Shown: positions 13,454-23,810 of the stretch, one piece after another
How positions within the stretch are numbered: position 1 is the stretch's first letter
How the letters are laid out: the number at the start of each line of letters is the position of its first letter
Assembly (NCBI GenBank): GCA_009823395.1
Contig: CM020518.1
Coordinates: forward strand, 14,886,501 to 14,950,500
Reading direction: 5' to 3'
Source: Thamnaconus septentrionalis
Taxonomy: Eukaryota; Chordata; Actinopteri; Tetraodontiformes; Monacanthidae
Length of the DNA: 64,000 nucleotides
Notes under the pieces: model-generated
The model's database searches: none
What the model saw: only the letters and a program-made list of their open reading frames with translations
What the model was told of the DNA's origin: nothing
Program-made: the position numbers and the translations under genes

Positions 13454-13579
13454 GGCGAGTCTAAAGCGTGGCTCCACTTTGTTAAGGCGAATCAGAAGAA
13501 AGCGAAATGCAACATTTGTGCCAAGGATGCAGTAGCAAAGGACGGGAATACAGCACACTTAATTTGTAGGACATTCTGA
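13454..13579 (+). pseudogene. BED-type zinc finger relic of a hAT transposase
   Basis: A 41-codon open stretch with no start codon ends in TGA. It reads GESKAWLHFV... with W6, H8 and F9, then C-x2-C (C19, C22), then a G-N-T-A-x-L pattern (residues 31-36). This is the order of a BED finger (W-x-H-F, CxxC, T-x-x-L-x-x-H), the N-terminal DNA-binding module of hAT transposases and ZBED proteins. The final His pair is lost: residues 37-41 read ICRTF where a histidine is expected. No catalytic RNase H-like domain follows. It is a dead fragment on the strand opposite to rxra. Confidence 0.7.
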
Positions 13580-14562
13580 GTTGAATGACCAGCGAATCGG
13601 ATGGTAAAAGTTGTGGGCCGTAATTGCAATGTACTTTTGTTCTCATTCAAATTGGTTTTCAAACGTCTGGAATCAAAATGTATGGCTCTAGAGCACATAT
13701 CGACAACACTTTTGAATGGCACAAAGCTCTGAACATAACTCACAAAATGAACGCATGCATTCATTTTACATGTTAATGTAAACTGCTGTACTGTTAACCT
13801 GTTAACTGCTGTTAATAACGTTAGAGTACTAATTGAACTTTTCCCACTGGAGGCTTTTTAGCACAAGCACGGACGTGGATAATCGTTTTCCACGTTTCAT
13901 TTAAAAGGTGAATAGCACTGGCACAGGTCTATCGGCTGGATCATTTTTTTTTTTTGCCACAAGCGACAACTGCAGTGCTGGAGAGGCCCAGACACTGGAG
14001 AGAGACGGACTGGTAGACAAACACAAAGAAACGCAGACGGAAGAGCAAAGAACGTCGGGCCGCCTGCTCCTTAAACGCCTCAAATGACAGACTTGAACGC
14101 CGATGGCGAATTCCTGAAAAGATGCAGCACGCGAGAGGCAAAGGTCAAGGTTTTGAGCGGGGGGGGGGGGCAACCATTATCAATAACGACCTCCAGTGAG
14201 CGGGAGGGAGCCACCTCAAACAAATAATTAACAGGCCCGCGCGTCTCTCTCGGATCGGTGCGTTGCAAAGCCCTCCGGTCTTTCGCCGACTCCTGCTATG
14301 TTTAGAACGTAAAGCCAGCGTGGGCTGCGGAGGAGAGCGGCGCGCGCCTAGCGCGCATATTTTATCCGCGGCCGGCTCTCAGGTTCCTCAAGCCGATCAG
14401 CAGACGCTATGACTCGAGGAGACGAAAAAATACACTCAGCCGCACTCCGCCGCGGTTTCTCCGTAATTGCAAAAACACACCCTTGTTGTGTTCATAATTG
14501 GCGAGTAAATCTCTTCTCTCTCTCTCTTTAAAAAACAGATTGAATTGGACGTTGGCAGCGGT

Positions 14563-14613
14563 AGGGGCGGAGGGGGCTGGGAGTGGGGGTGGGGGGGGGG
14601 GTGGGGGGGCTGG
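14563..14613 (+). other. G-quadruplex-prone G tract
   Basis: Seven or more G-runs of three or longer, the largest about 11 G, are separated by one to three bases. The density fits a G4 motif on the plus strand, the template strand for rxra. Structure is predicted from composition only. Confidence 0.75.
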
Positions 14614-14700
14614 GAACATCAAGGCGAAGCAAATTTTCTTTGATTTGCTTGAGTTAAAGGCCTCGTGGGTAAGATTGGGGAGAGGTGGTTGGAAAGGGAA

Positions 14701-14752
14701 AGGGGGAGAAGGGAGAGAAAGAGAGAGAGGGGGGGAGAGAGAGAGAGAGAGC
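14701..14752. repeat. (GA)n purine tract
   Basis: GA dinucleotides mixed with G runs, ending just before GCTGTCAC. Confidence 0.85.
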
Positions 14753-14926
14753 TGTCACTTTAAGCCATTAAGTCTCGCTATAAAACTCCTCCAATAAAAA
14801 TGACAGCTGCGGCCCCCTTTGCTCAAAAGGGGAGCGCAGGCATCACATCAGGAACACAAAACTGGACGGCCGTAAAAAGCGAAACTTGGCCAAATGCTTT
14901 TTGGCGGTGTAATTTCACGAGCTCGC

Positions 14927-14928
<2 letters not shown>

Positions 14929-14971
<43 letters not shown>

Positions 14972-14975
14972 ACAC
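14929..14975. repeat. (CA)n microsatellite
   Basis: About 22 CA units with one GA interruption near the 3' end. Confidence 0.95.
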
Positions 14976-15052
14976 CTCCCAGCAGACGCACACCCTCTCT
15001 CTGTATCACCTTTGTTCCTCAGTTACTGCCAGAAAAGGAATGTCCGTGTCCC

Positions 15053-15088
15053 CACACACACACACACACATGCGCGCGCGCACACACA
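15053..15088. repeat. (CA)n-(CG)n-(CA)n alternating tract
   Basis: A continuous purine-pyrimidine alternation, CA then TGCGCGCGCG then CA, 77 bp from the previous CA tract. Such alternation with a CG core is a Z-DNA-prone sequence. Confidence 0.9.
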
Positions 15089-17383
15089 GACGGCATAAAA
15101 CTCACTTTCTCGTCAAAGACCATGACCTTCATTGATTTTGGGAGCGAGTGTCTAGCGCGCTGTTTGCACTGCACGCTAGAGCCAATACGACCTTAGATCC
15201 AGTGGATTAAGAAAGATCAACAAGCGCCCCTTCAGCAGGCGGCCAAACTGCTATTTGACAATCGAGTCGCATTAGCTGCAATCTCATGAAATCTACTGTC
15301 CAGACGCGTTTACTTTTACGCTGGTTGCAAGACAAGAAAAAAAAAAAAAAAGGTGTTAGTGAGATGATTTTGATCATTTTGCCCGTCAGAGAAGTGTAAT
15401 TCCAGTCCATTTGGCGCTTTTGTTTAAGTCACTCAACATGCAGTCATCCCCTACGTGGAGTGAGGCGTCAAATTGCCCAGATTTGTTCAGGAGAGTCTAA
15501 AATTTCAAACACGAGGAAAAAAAAAAATCAAGGGGCGGCACTTAACTTCTGACAAATGATCCTCAAACTAATCAAGTAAGCAGAAAATCCATCGGGCTGG
15601 CGACAAATCACAGAAGCATTTTATCAAGCCGCAGTACAGGGAGGATTGGGGGGGGGTGGGGGGGTCGCAATTCGCACGGAACTTGTTTCACTCATTGACG
15701 GGCTGTCACGATCGGCCCTGCAGTGCTGTGACTAAGAGGACGCTCTCTCCTTTCAATGTCACCCCTTCAGTCTCCACCAGCTCGCTGCCACATATATGGA
15801 CGGCGGGGATCAGGAGGCGGCACATCAACGGCAGACACGCGGCAGAGAAGACGCTGCCAAGAAGGATGTCATCAGGCAGCTGTCATTTTCAAACGGCCCC
15901 GGCCGTCAGGATGTCCAATGTGTAATTTACACAGAGCGAGTGGCTAATCGATACGTTTCAAGGACGCGGCCCTCCGCCGCCGGCCGCGCCCCTTGAAGTG
16001 GCCAATTAACAATCAGCGCGCTCGGAGGACCTTTTTGAAGGAGCGAGTTTTAAATATAAATGGCGACTTTTAAGGCTGCGGGCGATGGCGATGGGGGCGG
16101 GGGCGAGGGGGAAAAAAAAAAGTGCTGATGCAGCATGAGGAAACGATGAGATCCGGCACTGCTGGGGGAAGAATAAAAGGCTCCTTGCTATTTTTTTTTT
16201 TTTTTAACAATTGTGTGCTCAGCTTCAGACAAACCACAGGAGCTGACTGAACACGCTGTCAAGTGTGTGTGTGTGTGTGTGTGTGTGAGTGTGTGTTTTG
16301 CGCATGAGCCGCCCCGGTGTACTTTTTAGGCACGGTGAAACTTGAACCACTTTCGGTGCCGGGACACAATACACCGCACCTGTAATAACACACTGTCAAA
16401 TGTGTGTTACGCTGGCGGTTTGGTGTATTTTTTTTTTTGGAGAAGCCACATAAAGGCCGCTGCGGCTGCGCCGTCTGCCGCCGGGGCCTTCAAAAGGAGC
16501 AGCGCTGGCGCTCGTCGTAAGAAGCCGACCCTGAATCGGCTCAGCACAGCCAGGCGGCCCGATGACAACATGTGCGGAGGTGTAACACGACCCCCCTCAC
16601 CCGCCCCCACCTCTTCCTCCCGTGAAAGAGCGGCAGACACAATAAGGGAGCTCGCCTGCAGCTCCGGGGGCGAGCTTCAGGGGACAAGGGTCTGATCACT
16701 TTGACAAACGTACAGTAGCGTTCTGCATTAATCATTGACAGCGTGGTGCGCTTTGCATGCTCGCGCGACCGTGGGTCTTTCAACTGGACATGTTTACTTC
16801 TCTCAAGCAAAGCCATACAGGTATTTTTGAAAGCAGGAGAAGCACGCAGCAGTTGTCTTTTTTTTTTTTTCTATTTTGGGGGAAAATAAAGCTAAATTCT
16901 AAACTGTAATGACAGAAAACAACTGAAAAATCCAGTGGGGGTGGCAAGGCTGCTTGTGTGATCATGTTGAAAAATGTTTAACAAAAAAAAACCAAAAAAA
17001 AACATAGCCTGCAGAGCACCTAACAGCTTTAAGACACAAACACGCCAGAGCCACCTGTTTGTCGCTGGAGTGAACCTGGCAGTAATGACTGTACTCAGCA
17101 CCCACGACTGTCTTGGGGAAAAGATCGAGCCACTTTGCTCGAGCGCAGTGTTTAAATGCCAATTTGCTTGGAGCTGTGGGGTTCATTTTTGCATTAAAAA
17201 CAAAAAAACACCGGTGACACGCTCGGAGTCAAACAGGATGGCAATTACGCCGCGAGTTAAATCGAGTCACGTGGGGGGGGGGGCATTACATAAATGTTCG
17301 TATATTTAATAAGTCGCCAGGCGACTTTTAATTAAGCTGCGCACGCCGGGTGCGCTCGCTTCATCAGAAAACACGTGCACGAT
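15089..17383. other. Intronic DNA near the promoter, no gene seen
   Basis: A G-rich tract lies at about 15646-15665. Segments around 15700-16060 have no repeat signature and include CAATTAAC and TTTAAATATAAATGG-type AT cores; they could be regulatory. A (TG)n run is at 16263-16296. Confidence 0.4.
16263..16296. repeat. (TG)n microsatellite
   Basis: About 16 TG units with one GA interruption. Confidence 0.93.
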
Positions 17384-17590
17384 AAAAAAAAAATAATAAT
17401 AAAAAAATAAACAAAACAAAAACAAACAAACAAACAAACAAAAACATTACAGTGTATTTTGAGCGACCACCCAAGCTCACTGTGAGTTAACTAAATCCTG
17501 AAACTTCTCCAAAAAGTAAAAAAAAAAAAAAAAAAAAAAAAGAAGAAGAAAAAAAAACCAAAGCAAAGCAAAGCAAAAAAACAAAAGAAC
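17384..17590. repeat. A-rich low-complexity block
   Basis: Poly-A, ATAA, CAAA units (about 17411-17445), a 20-base A run near 17518-17541, then AAG and CAAAG units. On the rxra sense strand this is a long U-rich segment, 400-600 nt after the exon 1 donor. Confidence 0.85.
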
Positions 17591-17997
17591 CTCACACGCC
17601 GATGTTGTCAACCGCATGAAATAGTGGTGCACGCGAGGGGAGGCGACGAGCGCGCGGGCTCGTGCCGCGCAAGATGTCAACCGCTCGAATAGCTGCGTTA
17701 TATATGTAACATATAGACGACATATTGGCTACGTGGCTCTGCTTCGGCGGGGACGACATGTCGGCGTTGATTACTAATTCCGACGAGGCGACGTCCTGCT
17801 GAAAGCTTGTCAACAGCGCGAAACGTGTTGATACGTCTGGAAACTCGCACGCGCTGTCAGAGAGATACGGCGGTGCAGAGGGGAAAATGTATTGTTTTTA
17901 AAATAAAAAAAAAAAAACGAAAGGGGGGAAACTGCGAGAAAACGCGGGACGAATACAATGTGTAAAGTCGTCTTTTCATTAAGTAGCAGAGCGAAAA
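17591..17997. promoter_or_regulatory. CpG-rich start of intron 1
   Basis: High CpG density (for example GCGACGAGCGCGCGG near 17643) continues the promoter CpG island past exon 1 into the intron. CpG islands commonly cover first exons of developmental genes. Confidence 0.5.
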
Positions 17998-18004
17998 CAC
18001 TTAC

Positions 18005-18032
18005 CCAATGACAAGAAAGGTTTGGTCTCCAT
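18005..18032 (-). CDS. rxra: First coding exon of retinoid X receptor alpha (5' end of gene only)
   Basis: RXRA is a nuclear receptor that binds 9-cis-retinoid ligands and pairs with RAR, PPAR, LXR, VDR and TR on DNA direct repeats. Only its first 28 coding bases lie here. Read on the minus strand they give METKPFLSL plus one base, then the splice donor GTAAGTG at 18004-17998. Human RXRA begins MDTKHFLPL and, as I recall it, its first coding exon also stops after one base of codon 10, so both sequence and intron phase agree. The start ATG (18032-18030) sits in a good Kozak context (GACATGG). The leader just upstream also resembles the mammalian one. The DNA-binding and ligand-binding domains are on later exons, beyond base 1 of this window. 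Teleosts often keep two copies (rxraa, rxrab), and the exon cannot tell which one this is. The exon is short, so identity rests on the combination of peptide, phase and leader. Confidence 0.8.
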
Positions 18033-18046
18033 GTCTCTCTGGTAGG

Positions 18047-18055
18047 TTAGCTCAT
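18047..18055 (-). promoter_or_regulatory. Minimal upstream ORF (Met-Ser-stop) in the rxra leader
   Basis: The leader carries ATG-AGC-TAA, ending 14 nt before the rxra start codon. The ATG is preceded by GGC. From memory, the human RXRA leader has GGC-ATG-AGT-TAG at nearly the same place, so start, serine codon and stop all appear conserved although the bases differ. Such two-codon upstream ORFs can hold back initiation at the main ATG by making ribosomes stop and reinitiate over a very short distance. The function is inferred; the sequence element is directly visible. Confidence 0.55.
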
Positions 18056-18101
18056 GCCAGCTGAGACGACCCGCTTTCGGTGGAGTTTTCTCCCCGACTC
18101 G

Positions 18102-18157
18102 TCGCTGCTGCTGCCGCCGCCGCCGCCGCCGCTGCTTCTGCTGCTGCTGCTGCTGCT
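18102..18157. repeat. (CTG/CCG)n triplet repeat in the rxra leader
   Basis: CTG units flank a CCG block on the plus strand. In the rxra mRNA this would be CAG/CGG repeats about 70-125 nt before the start codon, if transcription starts upstream of it. Confidence 0.9.
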
Positions 18158-18498
18158 AATGGTTCCGCTTCTGCTGCTCGACTCTCGCTCGAAGCGGCGA
18201 AAAAAAAAAAGTGACAGGTCGATGTCTGATAGTCTCGAACGATAACCTAATGTTGCTGTCTGTGTTTGCTCACTCAGCTGCTGCGCTCTCACTCCTCCCG
18301 TCTTCCCCTCCCGTGCTCGCTTGTACAACAACTCCCAACTACTGGATCTGCATCGCGAAAGGGGACCCGCGCAGGGGGGACTCCCACCGACGTACACCGC
18401 GCTGCAGCGACGCCGCCGCCGCCGATGGGAACGGGTGCGTGCCCGGTCCTGAACTTTGAAATCAATAGGGGAGGGAGGAGAGAAAAAAATAACACGTG

Positions 18499-20445
18499 GT
18501 TTATTTCATCGTAGATATTAAAGGTGGAGGGGGGGCTGCGGGATTCCTCTCGGTAGTTTTTCTTCTCTAATCGTGTGTATCCACTTCAGCTGAGCAACCA
18601 CTTATTCTTTCCACTGCTTATCTGCTGTTATTTTAACCTGGTCACATCTGTTGAACGGAGGCTTTGGGGGCTCAGCAGACCTACGATAATTAGGCTCGCT
18701 TTCGCTCTCAAGACAATGTGATCCAGCGTAGATAGAATTAAATAACAGCGATGCTGTTTGTGTTGTAAAACAGCAACAACAAAAAACAAAACAAAACTCA
18801 TAATTCCAGACCAAAAGAGCCACTTATCGTGTTTTTGTTCTGTTTCTTTCTCCATGTTCTGAAAAGCTTCCCACTTTACATATGTTACTGTTTATCAGAG
18901 TCACGTCGACCTGCCAACATGGCACACAAGAAACAGAAGAACAAGGGGCGCGGATGAATCAGAGTTTGGGGTAGAAGCACATAAGCCCCCCTTTGGCTCA
19001 CTTGTCTGTACAGCATGGTCAATTTACATAACCCATCAAAGCAAAGCCTGAGCTCGCACTCAGTCATTGTTCTTACGAGCATGACAGTTCTGAGTCTAAT
19101 TTAAGCCGCATCCATCTCGGGCCCTTGCTCCTTCACCGCGCACACACAGGAGGAGACACATAGGAGAATGAAAAATGTCTTTGCTCGGACTGAAGAGAAG
19201 AGTTTAGTCTCCCACAGATGCGGCGTCTACATCGCCCCTCCCACCTCTCTTCTCTCTCTGGAAAATCCCTTATGCAACGCATAGGCGGGTGTAGGGTATG
19301 GATGCATCTCCCGAAACCAGCCCTAGGCTCTCTGTGATGAGCCGTCTCGGGCACTCGAAGGTGTTCACCACTGCCACACATGCGCTGAGGCAGGGTAAAT
19401 AATTAATGCGATGCATGGCACATCAAAGATCAAAGGCAAGGGGGAGACGGAAAAAGTTAAGTCCGGCTGGGCACCGATTCAAGGTGCGGTTGCGCGCACG
19501 TACGAGGAAGGAGCGCGCGCGGAGTGCAAGAATTAAGAGCCGCGATCGCGACGTTGTGCGCGCCCGTGTATCTCACTAGTCCATCTCCAATGAGTGAAAC
19601 CGTTGTCAATTTATCAGATGGTAGCGGCCCGATGTCAAGTAAGTTAAGTGGCTGCGTAAATGCCCCAGCCGGGGGGGGGGTGGAGGAAGGAAAAGGAGCA
19701 GCGATTGGTCGCCTTAATCACTCTCAGCTCATGAGGCTGTCTCGCCTCGGGCCTTCGCTCGTGATAGAGAGCAGACGCCGCGCAGTCTTTCTTGAAACGC
19801 CTCAATCGTGCCGAGGTCTCCTCTCATCTGCCTGCGAGAACAAGCTGTTTAATCCTCGTCGCGGGACGTGATTAATAGCTGTGCGACCCTTCACCTCTAC
19901 CATATAAATTCTCCTCTGTTTTGGCACAGCTCGATGCCTCGCACCACCACCACCACCACCACCCACCAGCAACGCGCATGCGGGCCCTCGAAGTCCACAC
20001 TGACCCAGTATCATCACCGGGGCCCGGTTGCGACGTCTTCCTCCCCGGTTCCTGACGCCTCTCTGCTTGAGGAGGTGCGTTAGGCCCAGAGGGGACAGGG
20101 GAGGCTGCCGGCACGGAGGCTTTTTGACAGCCGACCTCCTCCTCTCTCTCCCCTTCTCTTAAAGTGGGTGATAAATGAGACAAGGGCCCTTTTGGGTCCC
20201 CTTTGTACTCCGGCCATTCACAGCATGGCTCATCCGTAAAGAAGCAATCACAGCCTCTCTCAGTGGCAATGACAATGGTTTCCAGTCTTGAGGAATGCAC
20301 GGATAAATATTCACCGCCACTGTCCCCGCACTGTCTGGGTAATGCATGAAAAAAAAAGGAGAAGACAGTTGCTACGGTCCCATTCTGGTGTGACGGCTTC
20401 AAACGCTTGAAAAGTGAAACTTTAAACCTTGTTGCGTCTCATTTG

Positions 20446-20521
<76 letters not shown>

Positions 20522-22055
20522 TCCTCTTCCCAAGCCGCTAAGTAAAGAGACACATGTTTGCAATGATTGGAGGAGGAAATTGCCGACAATGTACTGCTGC
20601 CGGCTCTTTATTTTTTTTAATATTTTTTTTTTTATTCCACTTCACCGTGGACATGATTGCTGGCTGAGGAAGAAGGTGTGTGCAGAGGAGCACAAAAAAA
20701 GAGCGTGAGTGAGATCATCAGGGCGTTGTGCTGAGGTGTTCGGCATTGTCCGTCCGGAGGGAAGGCCTTGATTGTCACAGCCCCAGGGTTCACATTCTTT
20801 AACCTCGGGGTCACGGCTTTGTCTGAGGATAGCACTGAGGCAACTTCCCCTGCGGAAATCAACAAGAGCTGACAGACTGAACGCTGGAGACGCTCTCGGG
20901 AGGTGGGTGGCAGGATGAGGGACCAGCACGAACTCAGAGGCACATGCGAGGAAATAAACATGGGTATTTTGAGCAAAAATCCGGAAAAAAAACACTTTTT
21001 TTATTGACTGATTATCCAAACCACTTTATGCGGGTCATAAAACTGCAAGCGAGCGCGTGACAAAAAAAAAAATGTCCACAATTAACCTCCATTTGTCGAG
21101 GAAAGCTGCAGAAATACTTAGAAACTTCAAGTGCAGATGGTAAAGCCTGCGAAAGTAGCTGGACAGCGAGCATGCTAGGAATGTTTGCGTAGCTGCAGCA
21201 ACTGTTTTGTTGGTTTTTTTAAAATAAATTCTGAACTGGAAAAGAAAAGCTGGAAAATTTGTTTGGAACAAACCAAGTATGTTCATTTAGCACGATTCTT
21301 GAAAATTCCCCCACAAAGAATCAAAACTAAAGAAAAGCAACATATCGGGAACAATTTCCAGCAAGAGATTTCAGCTCAGCGTCTCCATCCCTCCGCATGT
21401 GTTTTCACAGCCAGAGTTCATTTCATCTGTTGGTGATAAGGGCTTTGTGGATCTCTGCTCGTCAAATCCAACTGATGTATGGCACAAATCCAGGCACGAG
21501 GGCCGAGAAATGATTGTCTTGGGGGGGAAAAACGGCATAATATTTTCCAAAATGATCCCACTCAGGGCCCACTCTGCTCAGGGCGGTTATCAGTATTGAA
21601 TATTACATCAGCCGTGTCACTGTCACTCTCCACGGCGGGCTCTCAAAGGCGTCCGTGGGCCGAGGAGACCGGCAGCGAGGAGGCACGAGCGATGCCGAGG
21701 CACACATCATCCCTCAATATCGTATTAAAGCGAAATTGGCTACATTTAAACAGACGCGGCGATAAATCTCGATGGCACTATGGCTGGGGAGCTGGTTTTA
21801 TCGCTAATGGGACGATGACGGTCCCCCGCCGTGCTGTGTGTGTGTGTGTTTGGGGGCGGGAGGGGCAGATTCAGACGGTGAGTTATGGCCGTGCATTGGG
21901 TTGAAGGTGTAGTCAAGTGCCTTTCTCAGTGCCGTTAGGGGCTGAGAGAGGAGGGGGATGGAAGTGAAGCGGGTTTCAGCAACGGATTCCAGGTTTGGCC
22001 AAGTTTCCCCTCAAATGCGTAATTATAAAATAGACACCTTGAATTTTTCTTTATT
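18499..22055. other. Upstream intergenic DNA without a supportable gene
   Basis: No exon with coding character and splice signals was found. A CAC run lies at 19946-19967 and a long (TG)n at 20450-20518. The blocks 19430-19870 and 21600-21830 are CpG-containing, repeat-free and could be conserved non-coding elements. Confidence 0.45.
20450..20518. repeat. (TG)n microsatellite, about 34 units
   Basis: Uninterrupted GT/TG alternation of about 69 bp, the longest dinucleotide run in the window. Confidence 0.97.
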
Positions 22056-22896
22056 TGATCATCTTTTATAATAACGGAGCTGATCCCCGCTGTTGTAGGC
22101 CGAAGACAGGGTTACACCAAGTGGCCAGTTCATCACAGGGCCGCATCGAAAGACAAACAACCATTTACACTCACACACACTCACACACTTATGGACAATT
22201 TAGAGTTGCCAGTTTGCCTCACATGCTATGTGTTATTTGGACTTGGACTGTGGGAGGAAGCCAGAGAACCCTAAGGCAGCGTTCAGACTGCAGGCGAATC
22301 TGATTCAAATCAGATTCCTTCTCAAATCCGATTTGTGTCCAAATGGGATCTGGCTCTGTTCAGACTGAGCCACATTATTGACCGATCTGACAGGTTGCTG
22401 TAACAACGACATCAGAGCGGAGGTATCGTCCAGTGCGTGTAGTGTTTGACGTCATATCATTGCGACAGCGGCACTTGTTGCGATACAAGCCCTGGAGCTT
22501 GGTTTGAATGGAGCTATCTCCTCACAGAGAGATGAGGCAATGAGTTGGACTGCTGTTTTCTACTTCTTCTGTCTGCTCCATTATGTCACAGCTCCGCTCC
22601 TTGAATGGCGCCCTCTGGTCTGGCGCATTGGGTCTTGCGTTTGCGTAGAGTGACGTCACGGACAGTCAGAACCCATTGGAGTGTTTGGAGCTGTTCAGAC
22701 TGAGATGCATCTGTCCCAATGCCATTTGAAACTACCTCCCGAAGGTGGTTTCAGTCCGTTTTACAAAAATCGGATTGACTGAATCGGACTGTCCAGACTA
22801 CAAAAGACCCATCCGGTTTCAATCTGGATGGCCCCAGGGCCCGGGATTTTGAACACACAACCCTCTCGCTGTGAAGCATTGAAAGATCTCCTGCAC
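22056..22896 (-). mobile_element. Old SINE copy interrupted by a DNA element
   Basis: Bases 22056-22271 match, in reverse complement, the 3' two-thirds of the intact SINE at 24152-24537 (shared words include GACAATTTAGA and GTGGGAGGAAGCC). After the inserted DNA element, 22836-22896 resumes with a diverged reverse complement of the SINE head (around the box B region and CTTGCTGTGAGGC). About 60 bp of the SINE is missing at the junction, so the insertion was accompanied or followed by a deletion. Confidence 0.65.
22272..22830. mobile_element. MITE-like non-autonomous DNA transposon
   Basis: The left end reads GCGTTCAGACTGCAGGCGAA and the right end, inverted, reads GTAGTCTGGACAGTCCGATT, an imperfect terminal inverted repeat. 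The interior repeats AATCCGATT/AATCAGATT words and TTCAGACTGAG motifs. This vocabulary is that of a common fish non-autonomous DNA transposon, probably hAT-type. There is no coding capacity. Exact ends are uncertain because an imperfect CCATCC/GGATGG hairpin extends the right side. Confidence 0.6.
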
Positions 22897-23810
22897 AAAG
22901 TTAAAAAAAGAAAAGAAAAAGAAACCCCGCGCAGACGAGATCTCTTCGCAAAGTCGTCAGGCGCACTCCGTCGCTCCACGGACTTATATGTAAGTAGGTC
23001 TGCAGCGCGTTATATAAGATCCGTTTCATCCACCGGCCCCGGTTTCGTTATCTAGGTCTGAGACAGCAGTATTGTTTTTTTTTTTAACACTGCGCGTTGA
23101 ACGTCACAGACGGACGTCTTTTGCGGTCAGACTCGTCTGGAAACCAACATGTGCAGTCAGGCGGTCCCCCCGTCACTCATCCTGCGCACCGCCATGATTC
23201 CACATCAGGGCGCATCTTGCAATATAGGCAGGTCAGGAATAATAAATAAATGCATAAATAAATAAAGGGATATATAACTCGCTGGATCAAAGTGCAATAT
23301 CTGCATTTATTTACGTCCCCCTCCGCTCCCTCTCTTTTCCCTACGAGCTCTGAGCCAAAAAATATTTACACAAGGGCAAACAAGGTCTATCGAGAATCAC
23401 CATAAATTTGAAAGCCGAACGTAATTCCCTTCTCCAGATGGTGAACGACACGTGTAAGCCCCCCACCCCCCGCCTCGCCGAGATAAGCCCGGCTATGTCA
23501 GATATCGGGTCAATCACACGTCCTAAGTGACTCCCGCTTGGCCCCCAGCGTGGCGGGAGAGAAAGCCCGCCGCTGTTGGACTTCAGCTGGGTAAACATTC
23601 CCCACCGAGGGCTGGAGATCTTGTGTACACACGGGGCACGGCGCACATTCAGGGAGAGGGCCCCTCGCGGACAGACGCCACGAGAATGGACGGTCTGAGG
23701 CCAGAGTCCGCGCAGGCACGGCAGACAGGACCACCCAACCCTCTTTCCGCCTGCATTGCGGTAATCACTGAGCGCAACGCCAAAAAGAGACAGAATGGCT
23801 TTTATCTCTT
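22897..23810. other. Intergenic DNA without a supportable gene
   Basis: Contains an AAAG-rich run, an AATAAATAAA-type run near 23240-23265 and otherwise unique-looking sequence. The long minus-strand frame here has no family resemblance. Confidence 0.4.

Larger units (their letters stand above)
13580..14928. other. Intronic DNA with CpG-rich and G-rich blocks
   Basis: No gene seen. A CpG-rich block lies at about 14235-14400. It is followed by a G-quadruplex-type tract (separate entry) and a purine run at about 14690-14752. Confidence 0.45.
1..18004 (-). other. Proximal part of rxra intron 1
   Basis: The DNA downstream of the exon 1 donor, in the gene's direction, runs to the window edge without any recognisable rxra exon 2 (which should encode serine/proline-rich A/B-domain sequence leading to the zinc fingers). 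Intron 1 is therefore longer than 18 kb, in keeping with the very long first intron of mammalian RXRA. Its content is microsatellites, transposon relics and apparently unique DNA, listed separately. Confidence 0.65.
18033..18450 (-). promoter_or_regulatory. rxra 5' leader and CpG-rich promoter region
   Basis: This stretch upstream of the rxra start codon is GC- and CpG-rich and includes a CTG/CCG trinucleotide run (transcribed as CAG/CGG). The CpG-rich DNA also spreads into the start of intron 1 to about 17600. No TATA box is evident. A loose DR1-like sequence (TGAACTTTGAAAT, plus strand) lies at 18450-18462 and an E-box CACGTG at 18493-18498. The transcription start cannot be fixed from sequence, so the upstream limit is approximate. 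A long open frame across this region that ends at the mini-uORF stop is a by-product of the serine/glycine-type triplet repeat. Confidence 0.6.

Noticed and set aside
18047..18397. 116-codon minus-strand frame rich in Ser/Gly
   Set aside because: It ends at the mini-uORF stop inside the rxra leader and is opened by the CTG/CCG repeat; the true start is the ATG at 18032.
19872..20402. 176-codon minus-strand frame
   Set aside because: No domain; the Trp run comes from the CAC repeat and there are no splice-flanked conserved segments.
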